Assembly: GCA_035560935.1 (NCBI GenBank)
Contig: DATMYQ010000233.1
Location: 1-40,686, forward strand
Source of the DNA: DATMYQ01 sp035560935
GTDB taxonomy: Bacteria > Bacillota > Negativicutes > Sporomusales > Sporomusaceae
DNA: 40,686 bases
Direction: 5' to 3'
Position numbers and translations under genes: made by a program. Positions within the stretch are counted from its first letter, which is position 1. Each line of letters opens with the position of its first letter. Positions 8,459 to 17,176 of this stretch are shown one piece after another. The notes beneath the pieces are model-generated. The model was not told the origin of the DNA, did not search any database, and worked only from the letters and a program-made list of their open reading frames with translations.

Positions 8459-9535
8459 ATGATGAAACTGGCCGTGATTTCCGTAACCCGGAACGGGGCG
8501 GAACTGGCTGCCCGGCTGCAAAAGATTTTGCCGGGCCCGGTGGCTTTGTTTGCCAAAGCCGGCCGTCACGGCCGGACCAACCAGCAGGAATATGACAGTC
8601 TGAGCGAATTGGTGTCGGCTATTTTCTCGAACTATGACGGGCTGATCTTTATTATGTCCACCGGGATTGTGGTCCGGGTGATTGCCCCCTTCGTGCAGGA
8701 TAAACGTTATGATCCGGCGGTGGTGGTAATGGATGACCTGGGGCGTCATGTGGTCAGCTTGCTGTCCGGCCATATTGGCGGCGCCAATGAATTGACCCGG
8801 AGCATCAGCCAGTTGATTGGCGCCGATCCGGTGATTACCACCGCGACCGATATTGCCAACCGGCCGGCGGCGGATATTCTGGCGGTAAAACTGAATCTGG
8901 TGATGGAGCCCTTTGAAAAAATGAAAACCATTAATGCGGCCATTGCCGCCGGTGAACGGGTAAGATTCTTTATCGACCCGGAATTGCCGGATCGTGGTGA
9001 ATACGCCGTTAAAGCGGCTGCGCTGGGAATTCAGCTGGAGGATATGGGGCAGTTGGCGCAAGACGGGTTGTATGATGCGGCGGTGATAATCACTTCGCGG
9101 GAACTGGACATTCTCAAGCCCCATTTATATTTACGCCCCGCCTGCTTAGCGGCGGGGATCGGATGCCGGCGCGGCGTGCCCGGCGCGGAGATACTGGCGG
9201 CCCTCAAAGATGCCTGCCGGGAAGCCGGTCACAGTATAAAAAGCGTGGCGGTACTGGGCAGCACTGTGGTGAAAAATGATGAAGTGGGGCTGTTGTCGGC
9301 GGCTGAACAGTTGGAAATACCGATAGAGTTTTTTTCCAATGAACAGATACAAACGAAAATTGACAGTCACGGGCTGGAAACATCTCCGTTCGTGAAACAA
9401 CAGATAGGAGTGGGAAATGTATGCGAACCGGCGGCAATGTTGGCGGGTCTGGCGGACAGACTGATTCTGCCCAGGAAAAAATACAGCAAAATCACGGTGG
9501 CGTTGGCACCGGTCACCTTTCGGTGGTGGGAATAG
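8459..9535 (+). CDS. cbiG: Cobalt-precorrin-5A hydrolase
   Basis: A 358-residue protein with the two CbiG parts: the N-terminal region with STGIVVRVIAP, DKRYDPAVVVMDD and HVVSLLSGHIGGANELTR, and the C-terminal domain with GIGCRRGVPGAEI. It opens the delta-lactone ring of cobalt-precorrin-5A and releases acetaldehyde, the step that contracts the ring. AAGGAGG lies 6 bases before the ATG at 8459; a second ATG at 8462 is also possible. The C-terminal sequence runs to a normal end (ITVALAPV-like) even though its last 115 bases overlap cbiH in another frame. A hairpin-like sequence at 9136-9157 lies inside the gene. Confidence 0.95.
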   Translation: MMKLAVISVTRNGAELAARLQKILPGPVALFAKAGRHGRTNQQEYDSLSELVSAIFSNYDGLIFIMSTGIVVRVIAPFVQDKRYDPAVVVMDDLGRHVVSLLSGHIGGANELTRSISQLIGADPVITTATDIANRPAADILAVKLNLVMEPFEKMKTINAAIAAGERVRFFIDPELPDRGEYAVKAAALGIQLEDMGQLAQDGLYDAAVIITSRELDILKPHLYLRPACLAAGIGCRRGVPGAEILAALKDACREAGHSIKSVAVLGSTVVKNDEVGLLSAAEQLEIPIEFFSNEQIQTKIDSHGLETSPFVKQQIGVGNVCEPAAMLAGLADRLILPRKKYSKITVALAPVTFRWWE

Positions 9536-10245
9536 GCCCTGGCGGGATGGAAGACATGACGCCAAGGGCCCGGCAGGCGATTCTGGGAGCGGATGTAATC
9601 GCCGGCTATGACACCTATCTGGACTTGATTCCGGAGTTGCTGGCGGGCAAAGAGATCATCGGCACCGGAATGATGCAGGAAGTGGATCGTTGTCAGGCGG
9701 CTGTGGACGCGGCCCGGACCGGCAAAACAGTGGCGGTGGTTTCCAGCGGTGATCCCGGAATCTACGGTATGGCGGGACTGGTGCTGGAACTGGCGGGCAA
9801 GTATCCGCCGGCCGCGCGTCCCGAGGTGAAAATTGTTGCGGGAATCAGCGCGGTCGGCGCATCGGCAGCTATTCTCGGGGCACCGCTGATGCATGATTTT
9901 GCGGTCATCAGTCTCAGCGATCTGCTGACTCCGTGGGAAGTGATTGTCAAACGGGTGGAGATGGCGGCGGCCGGGGACTTTGTCATCGGGATTTATAATC
10001 CGAAAAGCAAAAAACGGGTGAGCCAGATCGAAACGGTGCGGGAAATTGTTCTGAAGCATCGCGTCGGCAGCACCCCGGTGGGGATCGTGCATCATGCCAG
10101 CCGCAGCCAGGAAAATGCGGTTTTGTCGACACTGGAGAATTTCACCAATGAGCACATTGATATGTTCAGTCTGGTTATCATTGGCAACAGCCAGACCTAT
10201 ACTCAGGATGGACGGATGGTTACCCCGCGGGGTTATCAGCTGTGA
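9421..10245 (+). CDS. cbiH: Cobalt-precorrin-3B (C17)-methyltransferase
   Basis: A tetrapyrrole methylase with VVGIGPGGMEDMTPRA, SSGDPGIYGMAGLV and GISAVGASAAILGAPLMHDF, all typical of CbiH; it methylates C17 and drives ring contraction. From the ATG at 9421 it is 274 residues, about 34 longer than usual, with a glycine-rich N-terminal extension that lies wholly inside the end of cbiG. AGGAG lies 10 bases before that ATG. The only nearer start in frame is a GTG at 9523, which would remove part of the first beta strand and lacks a clear ribosome site. The 9421 start is therefore preferred, with moderate certainty. Its stop overlaps cbiJ by four bases. Confidence 0.92.
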   Translation: MRTGGNVGGSGGQTDSAQEKIQQNHGGVGTGHLSVVGIGPGGMEDMTPRARQAILGADVIAGYDTYLDLIPELLAGKEIIGTGMMQEVDRCQAAVDAARTGKTVAVVSSGDPGIYGMAGLVLELAGKYPPAARPEVKIVAGISAVGASAAILGAPLMHDFAVISLSDLLTPWEVIVKRVEMAAAGDFVIGIYNPKSKKRVSQIETVREIVLKHRVGSTPVGIVHHASRSQENAVLSTLENFTNEHIDMFSLVIIGNSQTYTQDGRMVTPRGYQL

Positions 10246-11009
10246 TTCTGGTGATCGCCGGAACCCGGGATGGCCGGGAGCTGGCGCGGGACCTGACGGC
10301 AGCCGGTTATCCGGTGATCGTATCGGTGTTCAGTGAATACGGGAAACAACTGGCGGCGGAAAGTTCGCCGGCAATCAGCGCCGGAGCGCTGGATGAACCC
10401 GGCATGGTCCGGCTGTTGCAAGATAAAGAGGTTGCTTTGGTGGTGGACGCCAGTCATCCTTACGCGGTGAATGTGTCACACAATGCCATGGCGGCCTGTG
10501 CTCAGACCGGAGCGGCGTATCTGCGCTTTGAACGGGAGGAAACGGCGTTGCCGGCGGATGATAAGATCCGGCGCGTGGCGGATGCCCGGCAGGCGGCTCA
10601 GGTGGCGGCAGGACTGGGGAACGTGGTCTTTTTGACCACGGGCAGCCATTTGCTGCCGGTGTTTAAAGCAGAACCGGCGTTGGCGGATTGCCGCCTGATC
10701 GCCCGGGTGTTGCCGCAGCCGGACGTGATCGCGGCATGTTCCGCCCTGGGATTTGCTCCCAAAGATTTAGTCGCGATGCAGGGACCGTTTTCCCATCAAA
10801 TGAATGTAGCCATGTTCCGTCATTATGGAGCGGAGGTAGTGGTTACGAAAAACAGCGGACATACGGGCGGTACGGACAGCAAACTGACGGCGGCCCGGGA
10901 ACTGGGTTTGTTTGTGGTGGTGATCGACCGCCCCCGGCCCGATTACCCGCAGTTGGCTGATTCGGCGGCGGCGGTACTGGCGTTTGCGGCGGCCCGGTTA
11001 CGGAAATAG
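10242..11009 (+). CDS. cbiJ: Cobalt-precorrin-6A reductase
   Basis: A 255-residue protein with the CbiJ/CobK N-terminus MILVIAGTRDGRELA, the VVDASHPYAVNVSHNA block and GPFSHQMN plus VVTKNSGHTGGTDSKL near the C-terminus. It reduces a double bond of the corrin precursor with NAD(P)H. The GTG start at 10242 forms a GTGA overlap with the cbiH stop, which points to translational coupling. Length matches the family (about 260). Confidence 0.94.
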   Translation: MILVIAGTRDGRELARDLTAAGYPVIVSVFSEYGKQLAAESSPAISAGALDEPGMVRLLQDKEVALVVDASHPYAVNVSHNAMAACAQTGAAYLRFEREETALPADDKIRRVADARQAAQVAAGLGNVVFLTTGSHLLPVFKAEPALADCRLIARVLPQPDVIAACSALGFAPKDLVAMQGPFSHQMNVAMFRHYGAEVVVTKNSGHTGGTDSKLTAARELGLFVVVIDRPRPDYPQLADSAAAVLAFAAARLRK

Positions 11010-11023
11010 AAGGAGGTTTTTCC

Positions 11024-11650
11024 ATGGAATTTATGACCGATCCACAGGGAATCGAGAACCGCAGCATGGAGCTGATTGCTCCTTACTTGGCGGATATGAA
11101 CCTGTCCGGGGAAGCGATTAAGGTATATTCCCGCATTATCCATGCGGCCGGTGATCCGGATTATCGTCATGTGATTAAACTGCATCCGGAAGCGGTCTCT
11201 GCTGGCATGCAGGCCATCAAAAGCGGAGCGCAGGTATTTTGCGACGTGGAAATGGTTCGTACCGGCATCAACAAAAAGCAGTTGGCCCAATGGGGCGGCG
11301 CGGTTCATTGCCGCATTGCCGATGAAGCGGTGGCGGCCAAGGCTAAAGCGGCGGGTATTACCCGATCCATGGCCGCGATGCGTTTGTTCGGAAATGATCT
11401 GGAAAACGCCGTGGTGGCGATTGGCAACGCACCGACGGCATTGTTTGAAGTGATGAAAATGATGGAGGAAGGCTTGCGCCCCGCGTTGATTATCGGCGTT
11501 CCGGTAGGCTTTGTCGGCGCGGCGGAATCCAAAGAACTGCTGGCCCGGACCTCGCCGGTTCCCTACATCACGGTGGCCGGGAACAAAGGCGGCAGTCCCA
11601 TTGCCGTAGCGGCGTTCAACGCAATTATGTATATGCTGGGCCGGCAGTAG
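11024..11650 (+). CDS. cbiC: Cobalt-precorrin-8 methylmutase
   Basis: A 208-residue protein, family length about 210. It contains IENRSMELI near the start, RIIHAAGDPDYRHVIKLHP, which carries the conserved catalytic histidine, and GNAPTALFE and GVPVGFVGAAESK later on. CbiC moves the methyl group from C11 to C12 to give cobyrinic acid. AGAAGGAGG stands before the ATG at 11024. It follows cbiJ by 14 bases. Confidence 0.96.
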   Translation: MEFMTDPQGIENRSMELIAPYLADMNLSGEAIKVYSRIIHAAGDPDYRHVIKLHPEAVSAGMQAIKSGAQVFCDVEMVRTGINKKQLAQWGGAVHCRIADEAVAAKAKAAGITRSMAAMRLFGNDLENAVVAIGNAPTALFEVMKMMEEGLRPALIIGVPVGFVGAAESKELLARTSPVPYITVAGNKGGSPIAVAAFNAIMYMLGRQ

Positions 11651-11686
11651 TCAAACGGTTGTGTCGGTCGAAAGGAGAGTGGCGGG

Positions 11687-13075
11687 ATGCAGTGTGAGGC
11701 GCCTCGACTGGTCATTGCCGGCACCCACAGCGGTGTTGGTAAAACTACAATAGTAACCGGCTTGCTGGCCGCGCTGCGTCAGCGTGGCTTGCAGGTACAG
11801 TCCTACAAAGTGGGCCCGGACTATATTGATCCCGGGTATCACCGGCTGGCCAGCGGCCGGCCTTCTCATAATCTGGACACCTGGCTGGCGCCGGAAACGG
11901 CGATTGCCGGATTGTTTGCCAAAACAGCCGCCGGACATGATCTGGCCATTATCGAAGGTGTTATGGGTCTGTACGACGGCGGCCGTTCCGGGGTGAGCAG
12001 CACGGCGGCCATTGCCAAAATGCTGCAGGCGCCGGTGGTTCTGGTGGTGGATGCCCGTTCCATGGGAGAAAGCGTGGCCGCCACGGCGCTGGGTTATAAA
12101 ATGTACGATCCGGACGTGAATTTCGCCGGAGTTATTGTCAACCGGCTGGGATCGGACAGCCACCGCGTGATGGTCACGGAAGCGCTGGAACGGTTGGGCA
12201 TTCCCGTTTTGGGTTGCATTTTGCGGGATCAGGGGCTGACCATGCCGGAACGGCATCTGGGTTTGACGCCGGTGACGGAGAACGAAGCCCGGGAAACCGT
12301 CGCGCTGATGGGTGACCGGGTGGAGCGTCAGGTGGAAGTGGAGCAACTGGTTAACTTGGCCCGGCAGGCGACGCCGCTGACGGTGCCGGAACCGGCAGCC
12401 GTACCGCGGGAAAAAACCGTGAAAATTGCCGTGGCCGCGGATGACGTATTTACCTTCTATTATCCGGAAAGTTTGGATGTGCTGGCGGAATGCGGCGCGG
12501 AACTGGTCTATTTCAGTCCGTTGCGGGACCGGGAACTGCCGGCGGCGGACGGGTTGATTTTAGGCGGCGGTTTTCCGGAAATGTTTGTCGGCGAACTGGC
12601 CGCCAACGAAAGCATGCGGCGCTCGGTCCAAGCGGCTTGTCAGGCGGGCATGCCGATTTACGCGGAATGCGGCGGCTTGATGTATCTCTGCCGCCAATTG
12701 GTGGATTTTGACGGCCAAGCCTACGATATGGCCGGGGTGGTGCCGGCCGTATGCCAGATGCAGTCGCGGCTACAGACGGTAGGCTATGTGGAGGCGCGGG
12801 CGCTGTCCGACAATCCGTTATGCGCCTCGGACACCGTATTGCGCGGGCATGAATTTCACTTTTCCCGGATGACTCCGGACATGACGCCGGAATCATTTCC
12901 TTGGGCGTTTGAATTTCGTAAAGTCCGCACCGGAGCCTGTTACCCGGGGGGTTACGCTAAAGACAACGTGCTGGCGTCCTATCTGCATATGCATTTTGCC
13001 GGTAACCGCTCCGCGGCGGGACGTTTTATCGCTCGTTGCGCCGGCTACCGGGACAAAGGGGCGAATTCGCGATGA
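11687..13075 (+). CDS. cbiA: Cobyrinate a,c-diamide synthase
   Basis: A 462-residue two-domain amidotransferase. The N-terminal dethiobiotin-synthetase-like domain has the P-loop GTHSGVGKTT (residues 12-21) and SYKVGPDYIDPGYH. The C-terminal class I glutaminase domain has the nucleophile Cys328 in YAECGGLMYL and a conserved HEFHFSRM. It amidates the a and c side chains of cobyrinic acid with ATP and glutamine. AAAGGAGAG precedes the ATG. Its stop overlaps the cobU start as ATGA. Confidence 0.96.
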   Translation: MQCEAPRLVIAGTHSGVGKTTIVTGLLAALRQRGLQVQSYKVGPDYIDPGYHRLASGRPSHNLDTWLAPETAIAGLFAKTAAGHDLAIIEGVMGLYDGGRSGVSSTAAIAKMLQAPVVLVVDARSMGESVAATALGYKMYDPDVNFAGVIVNRLGSDSHRVMVTEALERLGIPVLGCILRDQGLTMPERHLGLTPVTENEARETVALMGDRVERQVEVEQLVNLARQATPLTVPEPAAVPREKTVKIAVAADDVFTFYYPESLDVLAECGAELVYFSPLRDRELPAADGLILGGGFPEMFVGELAANESMRRSVQAACQAGMPIYAECGGLMYLCRQLVDFDGQAYDMAGVVPAVCQMQSRLQTVGYVEARALSDNPLCASDTVLRGHEFHFSRMTPDMTPESFPWAFEFRKVRTGACYPGGYAKDNVLASYLHMHFAGNRSAAGRFIARCAGYRDKGANSR

Positions 13076-13635
13076 AGGCAAAAGTTATATTGGTGACGGG
13101 CGGGGCCCGCAGCGGCAAGAGTACTTTTGCCGAACAGCTGGCGGCCCAAGCCGCAGGTCCGGTGGCCTATATCGCCACAGCCCAGGTCTATGACGAGGAA
13201 ATGCGGCACCGGGTGGATCTTCACCAGGAACGCCGCCCGGCCCACTGGCAGACCTATGAGGCGCCCTATCATGCGGATACGGTGCTGGAGGAAGCGTTGC
13301 AGGGACCGGCGCAGGCGGTGCTGTTTGATTGTCTGACGCTGTATACCACGAATCTGTTATTGCAGTTGGCGGAGTCGGTCAGCCGGGAGCAGCGGGCGGC
13401 GCAGATTTTAGCGGCGATTGACCGACTGCTGGCGGCGGCCCGGCAGGGAACAGCGCCGGTGATCTTTGTGACCAACGAAGTGGGGATGGGTATTGTTCCG
13501 GAAAATCCGCTGGCCCGGGAGTATCGGGATATTGCCGGGTGGGTCAACCAAAGAGCGGCGGTGGCGGCAGACCAGGTATATCTGGTGGTTTGCGGCCTGG
13601 CCACGGAAATTAAAAAAAATGCGGTCTGGTTGTAA
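13072..13635 (+). CDS. cobU: Adenosylcobinamide kinase / adenosylcobinamide-phosphate guanylyltransferase
   Basis: A 187-residue protein with the P-loop GGARSGKST at residues 10-18, followed by YIATAQVYDEEMRHRVDLHQERRP, which includes the histidine region used for guanylylation in CobU. It phosphorylates adenosylcobinamide and activates it with GMP in nucleotide-loop assembly. The ATG at 13072 is chosen because it forms a four-base overlap with the cbiA stop and gives the normal N-terminus; an upstream in-frame start would lie inside cbiA. Two hairpins follow the gene before cbiP. Confidence 0.94.
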   Translation: MKAKVILVTGGARSGKSTFAEQLAAQAAGPVAYIATAQVYDEEMRHRVDLHQERRPAHWQTYEAPYHADTVLEEALQGPAQAVLFDCLTLYTTNLLLQLAESVSREQRAAQILAAIDRLLAAARQGTAPVIFVTNEVGMGIVPENPLAREYRDIAGWVNQRAAVAADQVYLVVCGLATEIKKNAVWL

Positions 13636-13641
13636 GGCTCC

Positions 13642-13675
13642 CCCGCCAGCAGGGGCGGAATCTCCCGCTGGCGGG
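13642..13675 (+). repeat. GC-rich hairpin after cobU
   Basis: Perfect 9-bp arms CCCGCCAGC (13642-13650) and GCTGGCGGG (13667-13675) enclose 16 bases. No T-run follows. It may slow transcription, protect upstream mRNA, or be a dispersed intergenic repeat. It lies 7 bases after the cobU stop. Confidence 0.6.
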
Positions 13676-13684
13676 AACAAACAG

Positions 13685-13760
13685 AGTCTGGTGCCAAATG
13701 TTCATTTGCCGGGCCGTATTTTTTGACGGCGTGCGGCAAATGAATAATTGGAACCAGATT
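13685..13760 (+). repeat. Long composite inverted repeat between cobU and cbiP
   Basis: A 76-base imperfect palindrome. Paired blocks from outside in are 13685-13692 with 13753-13760, CCAA (13694-13697) with TTGG (13748-13751), an 11-bp perfect block 13701-13711 with 13734-13744, and CCGT (13714-13717) with ACGG (13726-13729). The bulges are small. No terminator T-tract follows the closing arm. It ends 49 bases before the cbiP start and could control translation or processing, or be a small mobile-repeat remnant. Confidence 0.7.
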
Positions 13761-13808
13761 GGGGAACCAGGCAATGGAGCAGCGGTTCAGGGGAAAAAAG
13801 GAGGAACA

Positions 13809-15350
13809 ATGATGGCCAAGACGATTATGCTGCAGGGAACCAGTTCCCATGTGGGAAAAAGTATACTGACCACGGCCTTGTGCCGGATTTTTAAACAGGA
13901 CGGTCTGCGGGTGACGCCATTCAAGGCTCAGAATATGGCGCTGAATTCCTACGTGACCAAAGACGGAGGCGAAATGGGCCGGGCACAGGTGGCCCAGGCG
14001 GAAGCAGCCGGCCTGGAACCGGCGGTGACGATGAATCCGGTGTTGCTCAAACCCACCGGCAACTCCTGTTCGCAAGTGATTGTGATGGGCCGCTCGGTGG
14101 GAATGATGTCGGCCCGGGAGTATCATGACGGCTACAGCCTGAAAGCGCTGGGAGTCATTGAAGATTCGCTGGAACAACTCCACAGCGAGTTTGAGGCCAT
14201 CGTGATCGAAGGCGCCGGCAGCCCGGCGGAAGTGAACTTAAAAGCCAATGACGTGGTCAATATGCGGATTGCCAAACTGGCGCCGGCGCCGGTGCTGTTG
14301 ATCGCTGACATTGACCGGGGCGGCGCGCTGGCCTCGGTGGTAGGGACTTTGGAACTGCTGGACCCCGATGAGCGGGAACTGGTTAAAGGAATTATCATCA
14401 ATAAGTTTCGCGGCGATGTAACCCTGCTGCAGCCGGCCCTGGACTTCCTGGAGCAAAAAACCGGCAAACCGGTTGTAGGCGTTGTACCGCATCTGGAACA
14501 GCTGGGAATTGATGATGAAGATTCCGTGTCACTGGATGACAAAAGAAGCACCAGCGGCGACCTGGACGTTGCTGTGCTGCGGACGCCTAAAATTTCTAAT
14601 TTTACCGATTTTGACGCGTTGTCCGGCGAGCCGGATGTGGCGTTACGCTATGTTCGCCCCGGTGAGGCGCTGGGACAACCGGATCTGATCCTGCTGCCGG
14701 GCAGCAAAAATACTACGGAAGATCTGCTGTACTTGCGGGAACAGGGGTATGAAAGGGATATCATTGCCCGGGTACAGGCCGGAACTCCTTTGGTGGGGAT
14801 TTGCGGCGGTTATCAGATGCTGGGTCGTGAGGTGCAGGATCCCGAACATACGGAATCGGACCGGGACCGGGTGGATGGTATGGGTTTATTGCCGGCGGTT
14901 ACCGTTTTTGCGGCGAACAAAGTGACGCATCAGATAACGGCCGGCTGCCGGGGCAAAGGCTTCCTCGGCGTGGATTTCGCTGCGGCGGATTTGCAGGGGT
15001 ATGAAATTCATATGGGACGGACTCAGTTTGATGCGGAAGTGCAGTCCGCTTTTACCATTACCCGGCGTTCCGGTGAACAAATCAAGCAGGCGGACGGGGC
15101 GGTCAGTGCCAATGGGCTGATTATGGGCACCTACATTCACGGAATTTTTGATAACGACGGCTACCGGCGGGCCATTTTGGACGCATTGCGCGTTCGTAAA
15201 GGACTGGAACCGCTGGGCGTTGTCGGCGATACCCGCCAGCGCAAGGAAGCCAGCTATGACCGGCTGGCGGCAGTGGTGCGCGAAAGCCTGGACATGGATT
15301 TGGTTCGCCGGATCATGGATGAGCCGGTGGTTGTGGCTGAGGAGCGATAA
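13809..15350 (+). CDS. cbiP: Cobyric acid synthase
   Basis: A 513-residue amidotransferase, family length about 500. It has the P-loop-like GTSSHVGKS and PFKAQNMALNSYVT at the N-terminus, IEGAGSPAEVNL in the middle, and a glutaminase domain with Cys332 in GICGGYQMLG and the YEIHMGRT block. It amidates the b, d, e and g side chains of adenosylcobyrinic acid diamide. The ATG at 13809 is preferred because AAGGAGG lies just upstream and the protein then begins at the conserved strand. An in-frame ATG at 13698 would add 37 residues translated from the hairpin, with no homology to the family. Confidence 0.95.
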   Translation: MMAKTIMLQGTSSHVGKSILTTALCRIFKQDGLRVTPFKAQNMALNSYVTKDGGEMGRAQVAQAEAAGLEPAVTMNPVLLKPTGNSCSQVIVMGRSVGMMSAREYHDGYSLKALGVIEDSLEQLHSEFEAIVIEGAGSPAEVNLKANDVVNMRIAKLAPAPVLLIADIDRGGALASVVGTLELLDPDERELVKGIIINKFRGDVTLLQPALDFLEQKTGKPVVGVVPHLEQLGIDDEDSVSLDDKRSTSGDLDVAVLRTPKISNFTDFDALSGEPDVALRYVRPGEALGQPDLILLPGSKNTTEDLLYLREQGYERDIIARVQAGTPLVGICGGYQMLGREVQDPEHTESDRDRVDGMGLLPAVTVFAANKVTHQITAGCRGKGFLGVDFAAADLQGYEIHMGRTQFDAEVQSAFTITRRSGEQIKQADGAVSANGLIMGTYIHGIFDNDGYRRAILDALRVRKGLEPLGVVGDTRQRKEASYDRLAAVVRESLDMDLVRRIMDEPVVVAEER

Positions 15351-15353
15351 GCG

Positions 15354-16325
15354 ATGGTGACTTCGCTGCAGATTGTGCTGGCGTTGATTTTTGACCGTCT
15401 GATCGGCGATCCCCGCTGGTCGGCGCATCCGGTGGTGCTGATCGGCAACGGGATTGCCTGGCTGGAAAAAGGCTTGCGCCGTCCGCAGGATGGCGCTACC
15501 CGGAAGAAATGGGCCGGGGCCGTGCTAGTGGCCGTGGTCTTAACGGTTGTCTATGGAATAACGGCGTTGATTCTTCAGGGACTGGCACTGCTTCATCCCT
15601 GGGCTGCCTGGGGCATAGGCGCATTGCTGCTGTCTTTTGCCATATCGCCCCGCAGTCTGGCGGAAGCCGGGCAGGAAATCCGTGACCTGATGCAGCAGGA
15701 CAATCTGGAACAGGCCCGGTTTAAAGTAGGCTGGATTGTGGGGCGGGATACCGCGTCGCTGAGTACCGGCGAGATATCCCGGGCCACCGTCGAGACCGTG
15801 GCGGAAAATATTGTGGATGGTATTATTTCTCCTTTGTTTTATGCTGTCATTGGCGGTGTACCGCTGGCGTTTCTGTACCGGGCGGTGAATACCATGGATT
15901 CCATGGTGGGGTATAAAAATGAAAAATATCAGGACTTTGGCATGGTGGCCGCCAGAGTGGACGATGTGTTCAATTACATCCCGGCCCGGATTACCGGTGT
16001 GCTGCTATTGGCCTCGGCCTGGCTGCTGCGGCGGGATGCCGGCGGTGCAATCCGAATGATCTGCCGGGACGCTGCCAAGCATCCCAGTCCCAACAGCGGG
16101 ATCAGCGAAGCGGGCGTGGCCGGCGCGCTGGGGATCCGTCTGGGAGGATTGAACTATTATGGCGGCGCGGCGTCGCAGCGGGCGTATATGGGCGATGAAA
16201 CCATACCGCTGGCTCCGGTTCACATCGATCAAACCATCAGCCTGATGTACACGGCAACCTGGTTGTTTGCGCTGGCAGCCGTCTTGTGGGATGTCTGGCG
16301 CTTTCGGTATCTCCTGGGAGGGTAG
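15354..16325 (+). CDS. cbiB: Adenosylcobinamide-phosphate synthase (integral membrane)
   Basis: A 323-residue membrane protein, the usual length of CbiB. It has LIFDRLIGDPRWSAHPVVLIG near the N-terminus, then hydrophobic segments, ISRATVETVAENIVDG and RAVNTMDSMVGYKNEKYQDFG, all CbiB hallmarks. It joins (R)-1-amino-2-propanol phosphate, the CobD product, to cobyric acid at the membrane. It starts 3 bases after the cbiP stop. The C-terminal third holds PSPNSGISEAGVAGALG. Confidence 0.95.
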   Translation: MVTSLQIVLALIFDRLIGDPRWSAHPVVLIGNGIAWLEKGLRRPQDGATRKKWAGAVLVAVVLTVVYGITALILQGLALLHPWAAWGIGALLLSFAISPRSLAEAGQEIRDLMQQDNLEQARFKVGWIVGRDTASLSTGEISRATVETVAENIVDGIISPLFYAVIGGVPLAFLYRAVNTMDSMVGYKNEKYQDFGMVAARVDDVFNYIPARITGVLLLASAWLLRRDAGGAIRMICRDAAKHPSPNSGISEAGVAGALGIRLGGLNYYGGAASQRAYMGDETIPLAPVHIDQTISLMYTATWLFALAAVLWDVWRFRYLLGG

Positions 16326-16374
16326 CCCCCGGGAGACGGGGCCTTCCAAAACCTTTTGACTAAGGAGACTCGCT

Positions 16375-17133
16375 ATGATACAGGATTTTTTTACCGGGTT
16401 GCAGTTTTTGACCCGTTTGCGGCTGGTGCGCCAGGATGACTGGTCGCCGGCCGGATTTGGCCGCAGTGTAAAGTTCTTTCCTCTGGTCGGGGCCGTTATT
16501 GGCTTGGTTTTGGCCGGCACCGGCTGGCTGGGAGCGAATCTGCTGCCGCCGCATGTGCTGGGCGCGGTCTTGGTGTTGGCGTGGGTGATGGTGACCGGCG
16601 GTCTGCACTGTGATGGTCTGATGGACACGATGGATGGCGTTTTTTCCGGCCGGGACCGGGAGAGAATGCTGGAAATTATGAAAGACAGCCGGGTGGGAGC
16701 TAATGGCGTGGTGGCCTTTGTCCTTACCTATCTTTTGAAATGGTCGCTGCTGGTGGATTTACCGGTCCCGATGCTGGTGCCGGCGTTGTTCACCGCGCCG
16801 GTGGCCGCCCGGATGGCGATGGTGATGGCGATTTCGGCGTTTGCTTACGCCCGGCCCGATGGCATGGGCAAAGCCTTTGCCGTCTACGCCGGTCGGCCTA
16901 CGCAAATTTTTGCCGTGCTGTCGGCGGCGTTGCTGCTGGCGCCGCTAGGCTGGCCGGCAGTGGCCGGTGGCGTGTCGGCGGCGTTGTTTGCCCTGTTGTT
17001 TGGACGATACGTGAGTTGCCGGCTGGGCGGATTAACCGGCGATGTATATGGCGCTGTGGCGGAACTGTCGGAAGTCGTGGTCTTGGTGGCGTTTGCCGTA
17101 TGGGCCATGACCATGGGTATGGAATCATTCTAA
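16375..17133 (+). CDS. cobS: Adenosylcobinamide-GDP ribazoletransferase (cobalamin synthase)
   Basis: A 252-residue membrane protein, family length about 250. It has FFTGLQFLTRLRL near the start, FFPLVGAVIGLVLA, the acidic motif GGLHCDGLMDTMDGVFSGRDRERMLEIMKDSRVG-like region spread over residues 80-110, and LTGDVYGAVAELSEVV near the end. It condenses adenosylcobinamide-GDP with the activated lower ligand at the membrane. TAAGGAG lies before the ATG at 16375. It follows cbiB by 49 bases that contain only a weak GC-rich dyad. Confidence 0.95.
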   Translation: MIQDFFTGLQFLTRLRLVRQDDWSPAGFGRSVKFFPLVGAVIGLVLAGTGWLGANLLPPHVLGAVLVLAWVMVTGGLHCDGLMDTMDGVFSGRDRERMLEIMKDSRVGANGVVAFVLTYLLKWSLLVDLPVPMLVPALFTAPVAARMAMVMAISAFAYARPDGMGKAFAVYAGRPTQIFAVLSAALLLAPLGWPAVAGGVSAALFALLFGRYVSCRLGGLTGDVYGAVAELSEVVVLVAFAVWAMTMGMESF

Positions 17134-17176
17134 ACGTCAGGGGAAGTATTGCTGACAGAGGGAGAACGGACCATTG

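Noticed and set aside
8384..9124. Minus-strand open frame opposite cbiG
   Set aside because: It is antisense to a conserved gene and shows no motif.
9136..9157. CCCCGCC/GGCGGGG hairpin inside cbiG
   Set aside because: It encodes the conserved AGIGCRRG region; the dyad is explained by coding needs in GC-rich DNA.
13698..13808. Upstream in-frame extension of cbiP
   Set aside because: It would add 37 residues encoded by the hairpin, has no ribosome site and does not match the family; the start at 13809 has AAGGAGG.
13269..14183. Minus-strand open frame of about 300 codons across cobU and cbiP
   Set aside because: It runs through two well-supported genes and the hairpin region; composition is typical of a shadow frame (rich in His, Arg, Ser, Pro).
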